Assembly (NCBI RefSeq): GCF_003721515.1
Contig: NZ_RJJD01000021.1
Coordinates: forward strand, 310,001 to 374,000
Reading direction: 5' to 3'
Origin: Rufibacter latericius
Lineage (GTDB): Bacteria; Bacteroidota; Bacteroidia; Cytophagales; Hymenobacteraceae
Length of the DNA stretch: 64,000 nucleotides
Part shown: in pieces, positions 9,057-17,870 of the stretch
Numbering within the stretch: the first letter of the stretch is position 1
Layout: every line of letters starts with the position of its first letter
Position numbers and translations under genes: made by a program
The notes under the pieces: generated by a model
The model's input: only the letters and a program-made list of their open reading frames with translations
Databases searched by the model: none
What the model was told of the DNA's origin: nothing

Positions 9057-9854
9057 ATGGCTAAATTACTAATAATTAAAATTGTTGTATTTTTGTTTTC
9101 CTTTAATATCCTACTAAGCAATGTATTTGCTCAAAAAAAATCCCCTAGACAAAACTCTAAATTAGTCATTACGAAATTGAGCACAAATGCAACATTAAAA
9201 AAAAATGAGGAATTTGATGATTTTCAAGCCACTTTTTTCACTGGAAAAAACTTCACTGGTGAAGCATTTACACTAAATAATATAGGAGATTTTCCAGTAG
9301 AAGAAAATATTAAAATTTTGTCAGTAAAGATTTCAAAAGATGTTCAAGTTACTTTTGAATTTGATACAGGATGCAACTCATTTGAAAATGGAACAATTAA
9401 ATTTTTATCTAAAGACTGTGCAGATATTTTCACGGAGTTAGGATGTAGTGAGGATTTTTCTAAAATAAATAAAGTCATCATACGACCTAATATGAATGAA
9501 TTTGAAGAGGGAGAAATTATTGTTTATGAAAAGCCTTATTTGCAAGGAAATTTTAAAATTATTAAATATGGAAAGTTCACTGCCAAGGAACTTGGATTGC
9601 TTGAGATTTCTTCCCTACAACTTCCACCTTTGAGTGAAGTTAGATTATATTCTGATGAAGATTTCAAAGATGAGATTGGATTTGTCATGACAAAAATTGG
9701 AGAGAGTTCTGAAAAGTTGATGATACCGATGCCGGGAAAAATTGAATCTGCAAAGGCTAAATCTATATCATTCTATAGGACGCTTGTAATGGCTGACCCT
9801 ATTAATATACCTTTACCTACTCCCAGAAGAAGACTCCCAAGAAGGGGGAATTAA
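9057..9854 (+). CDS. Secreted protein with beta/gamma-crystallin-like segments
   Basis: A 265-residue protein with an N-terminal signal peptide (about residues 1-25, ending 'SNVFAQ'). Two segments resemble Greek-key crystallin motifs, with an aromatic residue, a spaced F-x-G and then strands: 'FQATFFTGKNFTGEAFTL' and 'IIVYEKPYLQGNFKIIKYG'. The similarity is by eye and moderate. The tail is proline/arginine-rich ('PLPTPRRRLPRRGN'). It lies 8 bp downstream of the preceding exported-protein gene, so it is probably co-transcribed. Crystallin-like domains often bind calcium, but calcium ligands cannot be confirmed here. Confidence 0.7.
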   Translation: MAKLLIIKIVVFLFSFNILLSNVFAQKKSPRQNSKLVITKLSTNATLKKNEEFDDFQATFFTGKNFTGEAFTLNNIGDFPVEENIKILSVKISKDVQVTFEFDTGCNSFENGTIKFLSKDCADIFTELGCSEDFSKINKVIIRPNMNEFEEGEIIVYEKPYLQGNFKIIKYGKFTAKELGLLEISSLQLPPLSEVRLYSDEDFKDEIGFVMTKIGESSEKLMIPMPGKIESAKAKSISFYRTLVMADPINIPLPTPRRRLPRRGN

Positions 9855-10497
9855 ATATAGGGTTAAATTGCAGAAAATAAGAAGACGCTAAAACTATTTT
9901 ACAGGAAATTTCACCGGAATAATCATTTGTAAATAATTTAAATCCATAAAACGCCCCTCCCTACGCTCCTTTAAATAGAAAACGCTCAAACCTCCTTAAG
10001 AGCTTGTCATATCCATATACCCATATTTAAGCTTTTCAAAGGTGTGACCACAAAATATCATAATTCCTAATGAATGAGCAACAGAAAGCCCACGCTACAT
10101 TCTAAATTTGTTATTAAGTGTAATACAAGTAAGAATTGAAACAGTGGATAGTGAATTGCTTACCTATATTGAAGTTTCGTGCAACTTAAATTGAAAGCCT
10201 AGTGGCTGTAGAGGAATAGGAGCAGAGGTTACCACATAAAATAATTTAATAAGCAGTAGGGGGACCCAATGCCCCCTACTGCTAAACTTTAAATTTAAAA
10301 CTCCTTCATCACCTTATCAGCCATATAGAAACAAAAAGAACATAAATGAATAAACTTATTTATATGCATCTACTCTCTAGCTGTTTTCTGTGTGTTTTAT
10401 TCCAACTAATGAACGTTCTCCGTTAATTTATGGGTCAACACACCTATAAAGTAAAGCCTCTTGGTGGGTCTAAAACCCTACTTTTACATATTAACCC
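9855..10497. other. Non-coding stretch with partial copies of the GTGTAAC element
   Basis: About 640 bp with no gene. It holds two single left-arm-like copies of the recurrent element, at 10041-10056 (GGTGTGACCACAAAAT) and at about 10228-10240 (GGTTACCACATAA). It also holds the strong hairpin at 10252-10283. Confidence 0.5.
10252..10283. terminator. Strong 12-bp hairpin (possible terminator)
   Basis: AGCAGTAGGGGG (10252-10263) pairs perfectly with CCCCCTACTGCT (10272-10283) across an 8-nt loop. No clean T-run follows on either side, so it may be a terminator between convergent transcripts or a structured site. Confidence 0.5.
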
Positions 10498-12159
10498 CTA
10501 TGCGGCCATTGCATAACTATCTTTAGGTTTTGCAGGTCCCCAGGGGATTACCTTGATTGAACAAGGTAATTCAAACGAAGTCTGCACCTCTTCTCTTATC
10601 ATGAGAGCTACATAATCCTCATTTCCCCCCGTTGTAACAACCCCATGTCGTAGAGGTGAGAGGGGAAGATTGGAGGCTTTGTTGTTGATACGGTGGCAAA
10701 TAGAATCTAAAATAAACTTTCCTTCCATCTGCTCAAGTAAGCCCACACAATTCCCATTAGTCATTTTGTTAAGTAATTTAACAAAAGTGTGAATCGTTGG
10801 GAAAACACCTTTGAAGGCCTTAATCATCGCCAACTGTTGTGTGCTTTTATAGCCTTTCCCGTAAATCACATGACCAAGTGATTCCCTCACTTGCACATTG
10901 GATGATTCGGGTGAAAGCACTCTTAAGGCATCAAAAAGACAATTAAACAGGCCACCCTTTGAAACAACGTTTCGGAACTTAGTCACTTCCATATACTCCT
11001 CTCCATTGATCTTTTTATTAAATAATTTAATTAGTGATCTTGCTATATTAGGCGTAAGGGAAGTGTCATACAGTAGAGCCAACAGGCTTTCATTCCCATC
11101 TAACTGCAAGGAGCCTACGTTCATCAAATTATTCTTCGGCTTTTTAAGCTTGGATGACTTTGCTTTCGCAATACTGTGGGAGTACAACAAACGGTATTCA
11201 TTAAAAGAAAGCTTTGAGTGCATACCACTTAAAAGGGGAATGCCTTGAACAGTCCTAGTTTTTCCACCTCTTTTCTTGTTCGCTAAAGCCTTAAGATAAA
11301 CGTAGAACTCATCATCAAAGCCCCATTTACCGGCATCAAGTAAAGCAGTGAACACCACATTGGTCAATTCGCAGACCTTGACTTCGCTGAGATAATTTCC
11401 AGCATACCTGACAAATTGCCTCGCATCCTTAGGCAAATCCATTAATGTAGTAGAAACCAACCTAGTTTTGGGATCCAAGGAGAAAAGGTACCTATGAGTA
11501 TTCAAATCAAAAGCCTTAAATAGTTTTGTGTTTAAAGCAAGAATATTCAAGTTCGCTCCCCTATCCATAAAACTAACTTCGGAAGCCCTAGGATCCCAGC
11601 CATTTGCCAAGTATTCATGATACGCATCAAAGTCTATGGTCAGTTTCCCATTGATGTAGAAGTTGCTGAGCTGTGGGTAAAGGTTCATCCCATTCAGCCT
11701 CTTAAATTCATTTAACATTATCTGATCTATGAATTCTGTAACTCTAAGATATTCTACCTTAAAGCCAGGGGCCTCGTACTCCTCAGTAAATGCGAAACCA
11801 TGTTTTGGACATCTTCCGAAGTGCCATTGCTCTGAAGAGAATAACACATTGTGTCGCACCAACATGTCTAGATAGCCGACACAGTCAGGAACCAATCTGA
11901 TGATATAGGGATAGACATTGATGAAGTTTTCCCATTTAATCGCCCCTTTATCTCTTGCAGGAACAGTATAAAAGGCGGAGACAATAAATACAATCTTATC
12001 TCTCTCTAGGTCACCATATCCTTCTGGGAATTCCAATGAAAGAATCTCATCAGGGTCAAAAGCCAATGGAACTGGCCTTATACTGAAACTATCATACAAA
12101 AAATTATTATCAAAACGTAGGCACTTTAATGTTGCGTATAAATTATTACTCTTTTTCAT
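10498..12159 (-). CDS. Polymerase-like paralogue with catalytic residues replaced
   Basis: A 553-residue protein aligned by eye over its length with the split copy at 14933-16646. The N-terminal part shares the 'RxxPLxFxxDE', 'DR/K(L/I)(L/V)' and 'LDYFVRTGVL/LDMLVRHNVL' segments. Where the family has motif A D-x-x-N-S-Q-P, this copy reads 'VCELTNVVF' (E264). Motif B keeps the spacing but has R425 instead of lysine, then 'VIYG' ending Y433-G434. Motif C 'LHDS' has become 'LRHGVVTTGGNEDY', replacing the aspartate with G506. The frame is intact and the flanking homology is good, so it looks like a catalytically dead homologue kept for another role, such as a regulator or structural partner. Its promoter region resembles those of other copies. 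Confidence 0.72.
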   Translation of the reverse strand: MKKSNNLYATLKCLRFDNNFLYDSFSIRPVPLAFDPDEILSLEFPEGYGDLERDKIVFIVSAFYTVPARDKGAIKWENFINVYPYIIRLVPDCVGYLDMLVRHNVLFSSEQWHFGRCPKHGFAFTEEYEAPGFKVEYLRVTEFIDQIMLNEFKRLNGMNLYPQLSNFYINGKLTIDFDAYHEYLANGWDPRASEVSFMDRGANLNILALNTKLFKAFDLNTHRYLFSLDPKTRLVSTTLMDLPKDARQFVRYAGNYLSEVKVCELTNVVFTALLDAGKWGFDDEFYVYLKALANKKRGGKTRTVQGIPLLSGMHSKLSFNEYRLLYSHSIAKAKSSKLKKPKNNLMNVGSLQLDGNESLLALLYDTSLTPNIARSLIKLFNKKINGEEYMEVTKFRNVVSKGGLFNCLFDALRVLSPESSNVQVRESLGHVIYGKGYKSTQQLAMIKAFKGVFPTIHTFVKLLNKMTNGNCVGLLEQMEGKFILDSICHRINNKASNLPLSPLRHGVVTTGGNEDYVALMIREEVQTSFELPCSIKVIPWGPAKPKDSYAMAA

Positions 12160-12712
12160 TTTATCAATATTCTATAAAGATTTTATTTACATAATTTAAT
12201 TTTTAATACTTCAATATCTGCGAATACATTTAACAATATTGGAGACCTAATTTTAACCTTAATTGACTTTAAATTTAAACTCATCTTTTACTTTACATTT
12301 TAAACACATAAACCTTAACTTTTTTTTATAGTACAAAGGTAAAACGAGTGATTACAAGTGAAAGAAGGTTTTTTCAAGTATTTTAACAGAATATGTATTT
12401 TGTTTAAATTGTGCAACAAAAAAATACATAAAATACCAATAAAAACTAATTACTAGCTCATATTTATAGTTAATCCTAATAAAAATACACAACCCCACTC
12501 TGTCTTTAACCTGTATCTTATTTTTCAAAAACAAAACACTTATAGAGTCTACACCTACATCCATCACAACATATTACTTAATCCTACAAATTACCAGCAC
12601 ATAAAACGAACTACATTTTAGACAGCACTATTACACTACCTTTTCCACTCCGTTACTTCATCCTACACCTATTAAAATAAGCGATAAAACCCTAAACCAA
12701 AATTCCCAAGAA
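12160..12712. other. AT-rich leader and intergenic region
   Basis: About 550 bp. The first 170 bp are the 5' leader of the gene ending at 12159, the promoter-like boxes lie at 12334-12360, and the rest is very AT-rich without a credible gene. Confidence 0.45.
12334..12360 (-). promoter_or_regulatory. Promoter with ACTTGT box for the polymerase-like paralogue
   Basis: On the minus strand the sequence reads CACTTGTAATCACTCG, then TACCTTTG (12341-12334), which fits the Bacteroidota -7 consensus TAnnTTTG. The same ACTTGT box at the same 13-nt spacing is found before the split copy (16644-16670). A related box is at 26697-26725. Confidence 0.6.
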
Positions 12713-12763
12713 GATGTAGCTACATAATCCAATTACCCTCCTACTTCCTTTATGTAGTTACAC
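12713..12763. repeat. Recurring GTGTAAC inverted repeat, copy 2
   Basis: Left arm GATGTAGCTACATAA (12713-12727), right arm TTATGTAGTTACAC (12750-12763), with a C/T-rich loop. The next 70 bp, up to the ATG of the following gene, are closely similar to those after copy 1. Confidence 0.7.
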
Positions 12764-12832
12764 TATTACCACATTTTATCAGCTTCAGATGGACTTCAAT
12801 AAATTTAACTAAGAAAGATAGATAACCACTAA

Positions 12833-13294
12833 ATGAGAAAGCCCTATAACATTCCACTTCGTGTTAGAGCCTACAATAAACATTTTAAGACTAAGGAGTC
12901 TGAAATATTCCTGAAAGTAGAGGCCAAAGACCCTTACGAAGCCACTAACTACACTAGTTTGCTCTATGAAAGGTACTTACAGGAAGGCGCCAAGCTTGAA
13001 ATCAAAGGCGGTATGCACTACTTATACTGGAAATTAATTCATCCTGGGGGACTTTACTTAAAGGCTCTTAACTTCCTACAGGTGTTAGCTTATCTGGATT
13101 ACTACGAAACCCTGCGCCAAAACAAGAGGAACGCTGCTATTGCCGTTCTTAACGCTTACAATGAAAGGGAAAGGTCCAAGCAACAGACTGCAGAAAAAGC
13201 CAAGGAAGAGGAAAGCAAGGGCTTTTCATATGAGGAAAAGAATGGGGTGACCTTTATTAAAGGCACGAACTTCGTTATCAGTAAAATTCTTTAG
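12833..13294 (+). CDS. Conserved hypothetical protein, paralogue of 4181-4648
   Basis: A 153-residue second copy of the unknown family beginning 'MRKPYNIPLRVRAYNKHFK'. The same landmarks are conserved: 'NYTSLLYERYLQEGA', 'GGMHYLYWKLIHPGGLYLKALNFLQVLAYLDYYETLRQNKRN', a charged helical linker and the end 'GVTFIKGTNFVISKIL'. The conservation of both the reading frame and the upstream region, while the DNA has diverged, suggests both copies were maintained by selection. The following gene is a CoiA-like nuclease, and a palindrome ATTAAATAATTTAAT (13300-13314) follows the stop. Function unknown. Confidence 0.75.
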   Translation: MRKPYNIPLRVRAYNKHFKTKESEIFLKVEAKDPYEATNYTSLLYERYLQEGAKLEIKGGMHYLYWKLIHPGGLYLKALNFLQVLAYLDYYETLRQNKRNAAIAVLNAYNERERSKQQTAEKAKEEESKGFSYEEKNGVTFIKGTNFVISKIL

Positions 13295-13367
13295 TCATTA
13301 AATAATTTAATAAATTAACTCACCATTTTAAATAGTTTACAACCACTCTGCCTGCAACCCTCTTACT

Positions 13368-14522
13368 ATGGGAGAAAATTTATTCTATGGCCTAGGTGGG
13401 GACGGCAAACTTAGGCATATTTCAGAGGTAGCAAACGGTTTAGACTGTGGCTGTTATTGCCCAAATTGCTCTTTTGCACTAATAGCCAAAAACAAGGCAA
13501 CCAACATCAGAATCCCTCATTTTGCCCACGCCTCCGACAGGGAGTGCAAGGGTGCAGTTGAAACAGCGATTCATTTGCTGGCGAAGGAGGTGCTGTTAGA
13601 ATTGAAGGGAATCCACCTTCCTGACTTCCACTATGACTACGCCCCAGAAAATGACCGCTCCCTATGCCTTTCAGGGCAATTCTTTTCATTTGATGCGGTT
13701 TTACTTGAGAAGCGTGTAGCCCACCAAAACCGCTTTATTATCCCAGACGCTATAGGGGTAGTCAAAAACAAACCCATTTACATTGAGTTCGCCAAAACAC
13801 ATTTTGTAGAGGAGGGCAAGAAGGATATTTTGATTAGCTCGGGTGTTTCCTGCATTGAGATAGACTTAGGGGGCTTTGAGCAGAGTCGGGATTCAATAAA
13901 AGAAGCCCTGCTTGGTACTACCAAGGCAAAATATTGGCTTACAAATCCTACTTTAGATTTTAGATTCAGGCATTACAAGGAGGAGGCACAAGGACGGTTA
14001 GAGAAAATAAAGCATTTGGAGAATTCAGTATTAAAAAAGAAGCCAACTACTACCAATTCCGCGATCCAATTATTTGATTATCAGCTAAGCAGGAAGTATG
14101 AAATATTCGAACTAAGTAATCCAGAGGGATTATTCCTTAAATGTCCTCTTTTAAAACATAAAAAGGAAAGCTTAAGAGATAATGTAAACTCCCATAATAT
14201 GGGTAAGATAGCCATTAAGGAGGGAGAAGCATGGGATGGGGAAATTCATGGAAATCCTCTCCAAGGGGAATGGATAGAATTAAATGGCAAAAGGAAACAA
14301 GTAACCCCAAGCCATAATGATTTCAAAAACCTCCCTCACGAAGAACGGGTAAGGTGTAAACAACTAATAGATGAACTGATAATGCTAAAGGTGTTGCACT
14401 TCAATCCTGTCTATGGACATTGTACAAGATGCAGATACAACGAAGACTTATTTAAAATAAATTACGAGAGCCACTATCACTCAATATGCAGGTTCAGAAA
14501 TGATACAGGAGTAGTCACTTAA
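13368..14522 (+). CDS. CoiA-like competence/nuclease family protein
   Basis: A 384-residue protein resembling the CoiA family, which in other bacteria acts in processing or recombination of incoming DNA. The N-terminus has a zinc-ribbon-like 'CGCYCPNCSFALIAKN', then 'PHFAHASDRECKGAVETAIHLLAKE', the family signature. The middle has a restriction-endonuclease-like core 'IPDAIGVVKNKPIYIEFAKTHFV', where the D and the E-x-A/K positions would bind the metal. A second cysteine cluster near the C-terminus ('HCTRCRYNEDLF', then a later C) may bind zinc. It lies 73 bp downstream of the unknown 153-residue gene and may share its transcript. On a mobile element it could act in repair, exclusion or processing of DNA. 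Confidence 0.75.
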   Translation: MGENLFYGLGGDGKLRHISEVANGLDCGCYCPNCSFALIAKNKATNIRIPHFAHASDRECKGAVETAIHLLAKEVLLELKGIHLPDFHYDYAPENDRSLCLSGQFFSFDAVLLEKRVAHQNRFIIPDAIGVVKNKPIYIEFAKTHFVEEGKKDILISSGVSCIEIDLGGFEQSRDSIKEALLGTTKAKYWLTNPTLDFRFRHYKEEAQGRLEKIKHLENSVLKKKPTTTNSAIQLFDYQLSRKYEIFELSNPEGLFLKCPLLKHKKESLRDNVNSHNMGKIAIKEGEAWDGEIHGNPLQGEWIELNGKRKQVTPSHNDFKNLPHEERVRCKQLIDELIMLKVLHFNPVYGHCTRCRYNEDLFKINYESHYHSICRFRNDTGVVT

Positions 14523-14932
14523 GCCTATTTTTTAAATTTAAAAATTTATTGCACACGCAATAAGAAAACAGGAAGGCCTCTGCACTTCCAATTCTTGCTT
14601 TTCAATTTATACCTCCTTAACTATTCCTCCAAGCCCGTCTTACCCTCATTTTAGTCTGTTACAGCCCACTTCTTCTTAAAGACGGCACAACATAGCAAGT
14701 CTAAAAGATTTTAAAGGCTATAACAGGCTAATATTTCATTTTTAAGAATGGCTATTCCCCTTATAATCAATGAAGCAACCTGCGGTGAACAACAGACTTG
14801 GGGAACCCACCTTTGGCACCTTGTTTTGCACCTGTATTAGCCCCGTCAAAGACCTTTCTGCTTTCAGTGTCCTAATGATTCCCTAATAAGAACAAGCCTG
14901 TGAACGGGCTAAAACAGGGCTATTAAATTATT
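14523..14932. other. Non-coding stretch between convergent genes
   Basis: About 410 bp. Nothing beyond AT-rich palindromic words such as TTTAAATTTAAA is recognised. Confidence 0.4.
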
Positions 14933-15982
14933 TTATGCGGCTAACCTCTGCGGCATAATAAGATTATCTGGGTGAAGCAGATTCACATCCAACGAGGGCT
15001 TTACCCCAATGTGCTTTAGGCACTCTTCCTTTATAATTTGTTTCAAATAGGTCTCATTCCCCACTGTGGTCATAATGGAATCATGGAGGGTGAAAATTGG
15101 TGTCCCTGGGCGTTCCCTCTTTATCCTTCCGCAGATTTTATCCAATACCACGTGGGCTTCTATGGATTGGAGAAGGCAAGCCAGAAGCCGGTAGTTGTCT
15201 TCCTTGAAGAACTCAAACACCTCCATCACCTTTGGGAAACAGCTTCTGAATGTGTCTTTGGCCATCTCCCTTTGCTGCCGGATTTTCATATCCTTGAAAG
15301 ATTCATCTGTTTTTCCTCCCTCCTCATTCATGGAGAACAGGATGGTGAACATTACTTTCTTCATGTCATTCCTGTCCATGTCCACTCTGCCTGTATTCTC
15401 AATGTACTTTACTAAAAGGTGCTCATAGATTCCTTCCAACACAATTTCTCTGTAATGGCTAATGTCTTTACTAACAATCTCTTCTATCATACTGTAAACC
15501 ATAACGAGAGAAGACGTTTGGTGCAGACCTTCATAGAGGGTATGTTGGAAAACATGCTGTAAAGACATTCCCTTGAAAGATATTGTGTCCACCCTTTGTA
15601 GATATTCCATAATGTTATTAGAGTATGATATAGAATTTGTGTCAAGATTTTTCCGCCGCATCTTCCCTTCTGAGGAGAAAAAGGCCTTGTTGAACAGGGC
15701 TAGGCTGAAAAACGGCTGCGAGTTCTTTATGTCAACCTCAACTAATCTTTTACCGTCGTAGGTGAGGAAGTTCCTTAGTTCCTTTTTCAGGTTACTCAAT
15801 GAGGTGTGCACCCTTCCGGCCTTGTCGTCCATCTTGAAGAAATAATCCTTGTCGGCCACCCGCTCTGCCGCCATTAGGGTGCTGTAGTATTTGTTTACAA
15901 GCTTATCCCTTGTGGAGAGCCTTTCTTTGTCCCCTTTGCCAGTCTTGTTCTTTTGGCTTATCCTCGCCGTCTTTTTACGCAC
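14933..15982 (-). CDS. A-family polymerase-like protein, catalytic part of a split gene
   Basis: 349 residues containing the palm-like part of the family. It shows 'GRVHTSLSNLKKELRNFL', motif A 'VEVDIKNSQPFFS' (D84, Q89), motif B 'DRNDMKKVMFTILFS' (R204, K208, F216, S217), 'LLQSIEAHVVLDKI' (Q272, E275) and motif C 'TLHDSIMTT' (H300, D301, S302). Spacing R-x3-K-x7-(Y/F)-(G/S) is that of DNA polymerase I motif B. The frame opens at a GTG overlapping the stop of the upstream part by 8 bp. This is either translational coupling of two polypeptides or a frameshift in a gene that is continuous in the paralogues at 10498-12159 and 27101-28444. All catalytic motifs are intact. Confidence 0.72.
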   Translation of the reverse strand: MRKKTARISQKNKTGKGDKERLSTRDKLVNKYYSTLMAAERVADKDYFFKMDDKAGRVHTSLSNLKKELRNFLTYDGKRLVEVDIKNSQPFFSLALFNKAFFSSEGKMRRKNLDTNSISYSNNIMEYLQRVDTISFKGMSLQHVFQHTLYEGLHQTSSLVMVYSMIEEIVSKDISHYREIVLEGIYEHLLVKYIENTGRVDMDRNDMKKVMFTILFSMNEEGGKTDESFKDMKIRQQREMAKDTFRSCFPKVMEVFEFFKEDNYRLLACLLQSIEAHVVLDKICGRIKRERPGTPIFTLHDSIMTTVGNETYLKQIIKEECLKHIGVKPSLDVNLLHPDNLIMPQRLAA

Positions 15983-16646
15983 TTGGAAAAGGTCGTTTTC
16001 CCTTAGCCTTCCCTTTCAGAAGGGTGTTGTTTAGGTATTCCCTTACCGCCTCTATGTCCAGTTCCAATTTGCCCTTTCCAAACCAGTCGTACAGGTGTTG
16101 TAGCTTGCTGTACTCAGGCTTTGTGAACAACTCCGCCATTTCCTTCCGTTTTGCCTTGGCGAGCTTCGCCTTGAACTTCCTTCCTAATTCAACCAGTCTG
16201 TAATCGCCTCTGTAAGGTTCCGTGTGCCGGTACAGGGTGGACTGCGCCCCGACTATGTACTGATTGTTGGCTGTTTCAAGCACCCCCGTTCTTACAAAGT
16301 AATCAAGGGAGCCTTTGTAGCCGTTTCCAATCACCGCCATGAGGGTCTTTGCGTTCACTGGCACCCACCCGCTCCACGTGCGTAGGTCTTTGTTGTTTGC
16401 CCTTATGGTGATGGGCAGGCCTACGGCGTATAGGAGCCTGTCCTTGTCCAGGTTCTTTATCTCCCCCTTCTCCGGTGGGTACTTTAACAGATGCTCGTCT
16501 AGGTTGAATTTTAATGGAATCCGAATTTTCAATTGATGTTTTATTAAATTATTTATTGGTAAAGTTTGGCCAATACAATACCAGCAGAAGGGTTTTCCTT
16601 CTTTTAAAATGCCTTTAGGGATGTCGGTTGTGATTGCCTTTTGCAA
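15975..16646 (-). CDS. N-terminal part of the split polymerase-like gene
   Basis: Up to 223 residues matching the N-terminal region of the 553-residue paralogue: 'RIPLKFNLDEHLLKYPPEKG', 'DKDRLLYAVGLPITIR' and 'GSLDYFVRTGVLE', probably a winged-helix-type DNA-binding domain. The frame opens at a TTG (16646) that overlaps the -7 box of the predicted promoter, so translation should begin further in. A TTG at 16532 fits the alignment and lies after an A-rich leader. The frame ends at a TAA inside the start region of the catalytic part. Confidence 0.65.
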   Translation of the reverse strand: MQKAITTDIPKGILKEGKPFCWYCIGQTLPINNLIKHQLKIRIPLKFNLDEHLLKYPPEKGEIKNLDKDRLLYAVGLPITIRANNKDLRTWSGWVPVNAKTLMAVIGNGYKGSLDYFVRTGVLETANNQYIVGAQSTLYRHTEPYRGDYRLVELGRKFKAKLAKAKRKEMAELFTKPEYSKLQHLYDWFGKGKLELDIEAVREYLNNTLLKGKAKGKRPFPSA

Positions 16647-16670
16647 AGGTAAGTCGCATGTTTACAAGTG
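16644..16670 (-). promoter_or_regulatory. Promoter with ACTTGT box for the split polymerase-like gene
   Basis: On the minus strand: CACTTGTAAACATGCG, then TACCTTTG (16651-16644). This fits TAnnTTTG and matches the arrangement at 12334-12360 in sequence and spacing. Confidence 0.6.
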
Positions 16671-16802
16671 GGCGGAGGTTTTAAACGGTTTGTTCAAAGG
16701 ACTGCCCAAAAATTCAATGTATAGACTTCTTTGTACTATTTGATATTGTATATACCTTTTACAAGAAATAATAAAATTTTATAGAAAATTAAATCATATA
16801 CA

Positions 16803-17192
16803 ATGGACTTATTAGATATGTTAAAAACTCATTACCTACGTGATGGGATGAAAATTTACAATCCAAGTAATCCTAAAAAAGGGTTATGTGCTTACTGTGA
16901 TAAGCCCATAACCCAATATGGACGAAGTGTAACGACATGTGAATACCACTGGTTGAAGAAGAAGTACCGGGGAATCAAAGAAAGAATCAAAAACAATGAA
17001 AAATACCCTTATTTGATTGATATTCAATTGAAAATGACTTGGGAAGAACTTGTGCTTTGGGCGAATGAAAATCAAGAGTACAAGAGCATGAAAGACCCAG
17101 CTCTTTCAAGAAAGAATATGGGAGCCGATTACTACCCTGATAATTTGCAATGGTTAGAGTACAAAGATGCTGTAAGGTATAAGCCATATTAA
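16803..17192 (+). CDS. Small zinc-ribbon protein, HNH-like C-terminus
   Basis: 129 residues. Residues about 25-50 carry 'CAYCDKPITQYGRSVTTCEYHW', a C-x2-C...C-x2-H cluster suited to zinc. The C-terminal 'SRKNMGADYYPDNLQWLEYKD' resembles the end of phage-type HNH or VSR-like endonucleases, where a similar Y-x-P-D/E-N-(I/L)-x-W block closes the fold. The central catalytic histidine is not convincing, so activity is uncertain. It is followed after 27 bp by the next gene, so the two are probably co-transcribed. Confidence 0.6.
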   Translation: MDLLDMLKTHYLRDGMKIYNPSNPKKGLCAYCDKPITQYGRSVTTCEYHWLKKKYRGIKERIKNNEKYPYLIDIQLKMTWEELVLWANENQEYKSMKDPALSRKNMGADYYPDNLQWLEYKDAVRYKPY

Positions 17193-17219
17193 GATTTTTT
17201 TAATTAATAAACCTATAGT

Positions 17220-17870
17220 ATGGAAATAGCCGAAGTGTTAGAAAGCCTATATAGTGTTGATGCAGAAAATGTTCTGAAGATAATCCGTCAAACAAAGTAT
17301 TCTAAAGAGGCACCACAGAATTGCTTAGCCATGCATACCGGCTTTACATTCAAAAACCATAAGGGAACAACTTTTGAGGTATTCCTAAGTTTTGACAACC
17401 AAATCCTTTATAGGCAGGTGGTTAAGCATTTTGATAATTTGCCTAAAACTTGCGGAACGATATATGAGAAGCAGGGTGACTATTTTGACTCCTACATTCT
17501 TACATACGTCTATGGAGCAGAACAATCAGGAGACAGGATAGACGGTACTGCCTTTGATACTGCCGAAGATTATCACAAAATAATTGACAAGATTAAATCA
17601 TTTAAAATTTTTGTTTTAACAGATGGCGGAAATCAGACGGTTATCAGAGAACTCCCACTTAGAAGAAGCTTAGACACAATACTTTTCATGGGCAATAATG
17701 AGATAACCGAATATATTCCCATACAAGAGCGCCAAACCTATTCACAGGAAAGTGAGGAACCCTTTGGGCAATACTCCGGAAGTTATGCCCAAGAGATAGA
17801 AGGGCTTAGTGATGACTTTATCAATGACGTATTAGATGGAGACCCAGACGCTTATTGGAACATTGACTGA
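17220..17870 (+). CDS. Acidic protein of unknown function
   Basis: 216 residues, strongly acidic towards the C-terminus ('GLSDDFINDVLDGDPDAYWNID'), with no signal peptide or membrane segment. A middle part with mixed strands ('GTTFEVFLSFDNQILYRQVV') looks globular. It lies just downstream of the zinc-ribbon gene. An acidic, negatively charged tail is common among DNA mimics and regulatory partners, but no family is recognised. Confidence 0.6.
   Translation: MEIAEVLESLYSVDAENVLKIIRQTKYSKEAPQNCLAMHTGFTFKNHKGTTFEVFLSFDNQILYRQVVKHFDNLPKTCGTIYEKQGDYFDSYILTYVYGAEQSGDRIDGTAFDTAEDYHKIIDKIKSFKIFVLTDGGNQTVIRELPLRRSLDTILFMGNNEITEYIPIQERQTYSQESEEPFGQYSGSYAQEIEGLSDDFINDVLDGDPDAYWNID

Noticed and set aside
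12352-12567. 71-codon open frame on the minus strand
   Set aside because: Very AT-rich, low-complexity translation overlapping the predicted promoter of the polymerase-like paralogue; no protein-like features.
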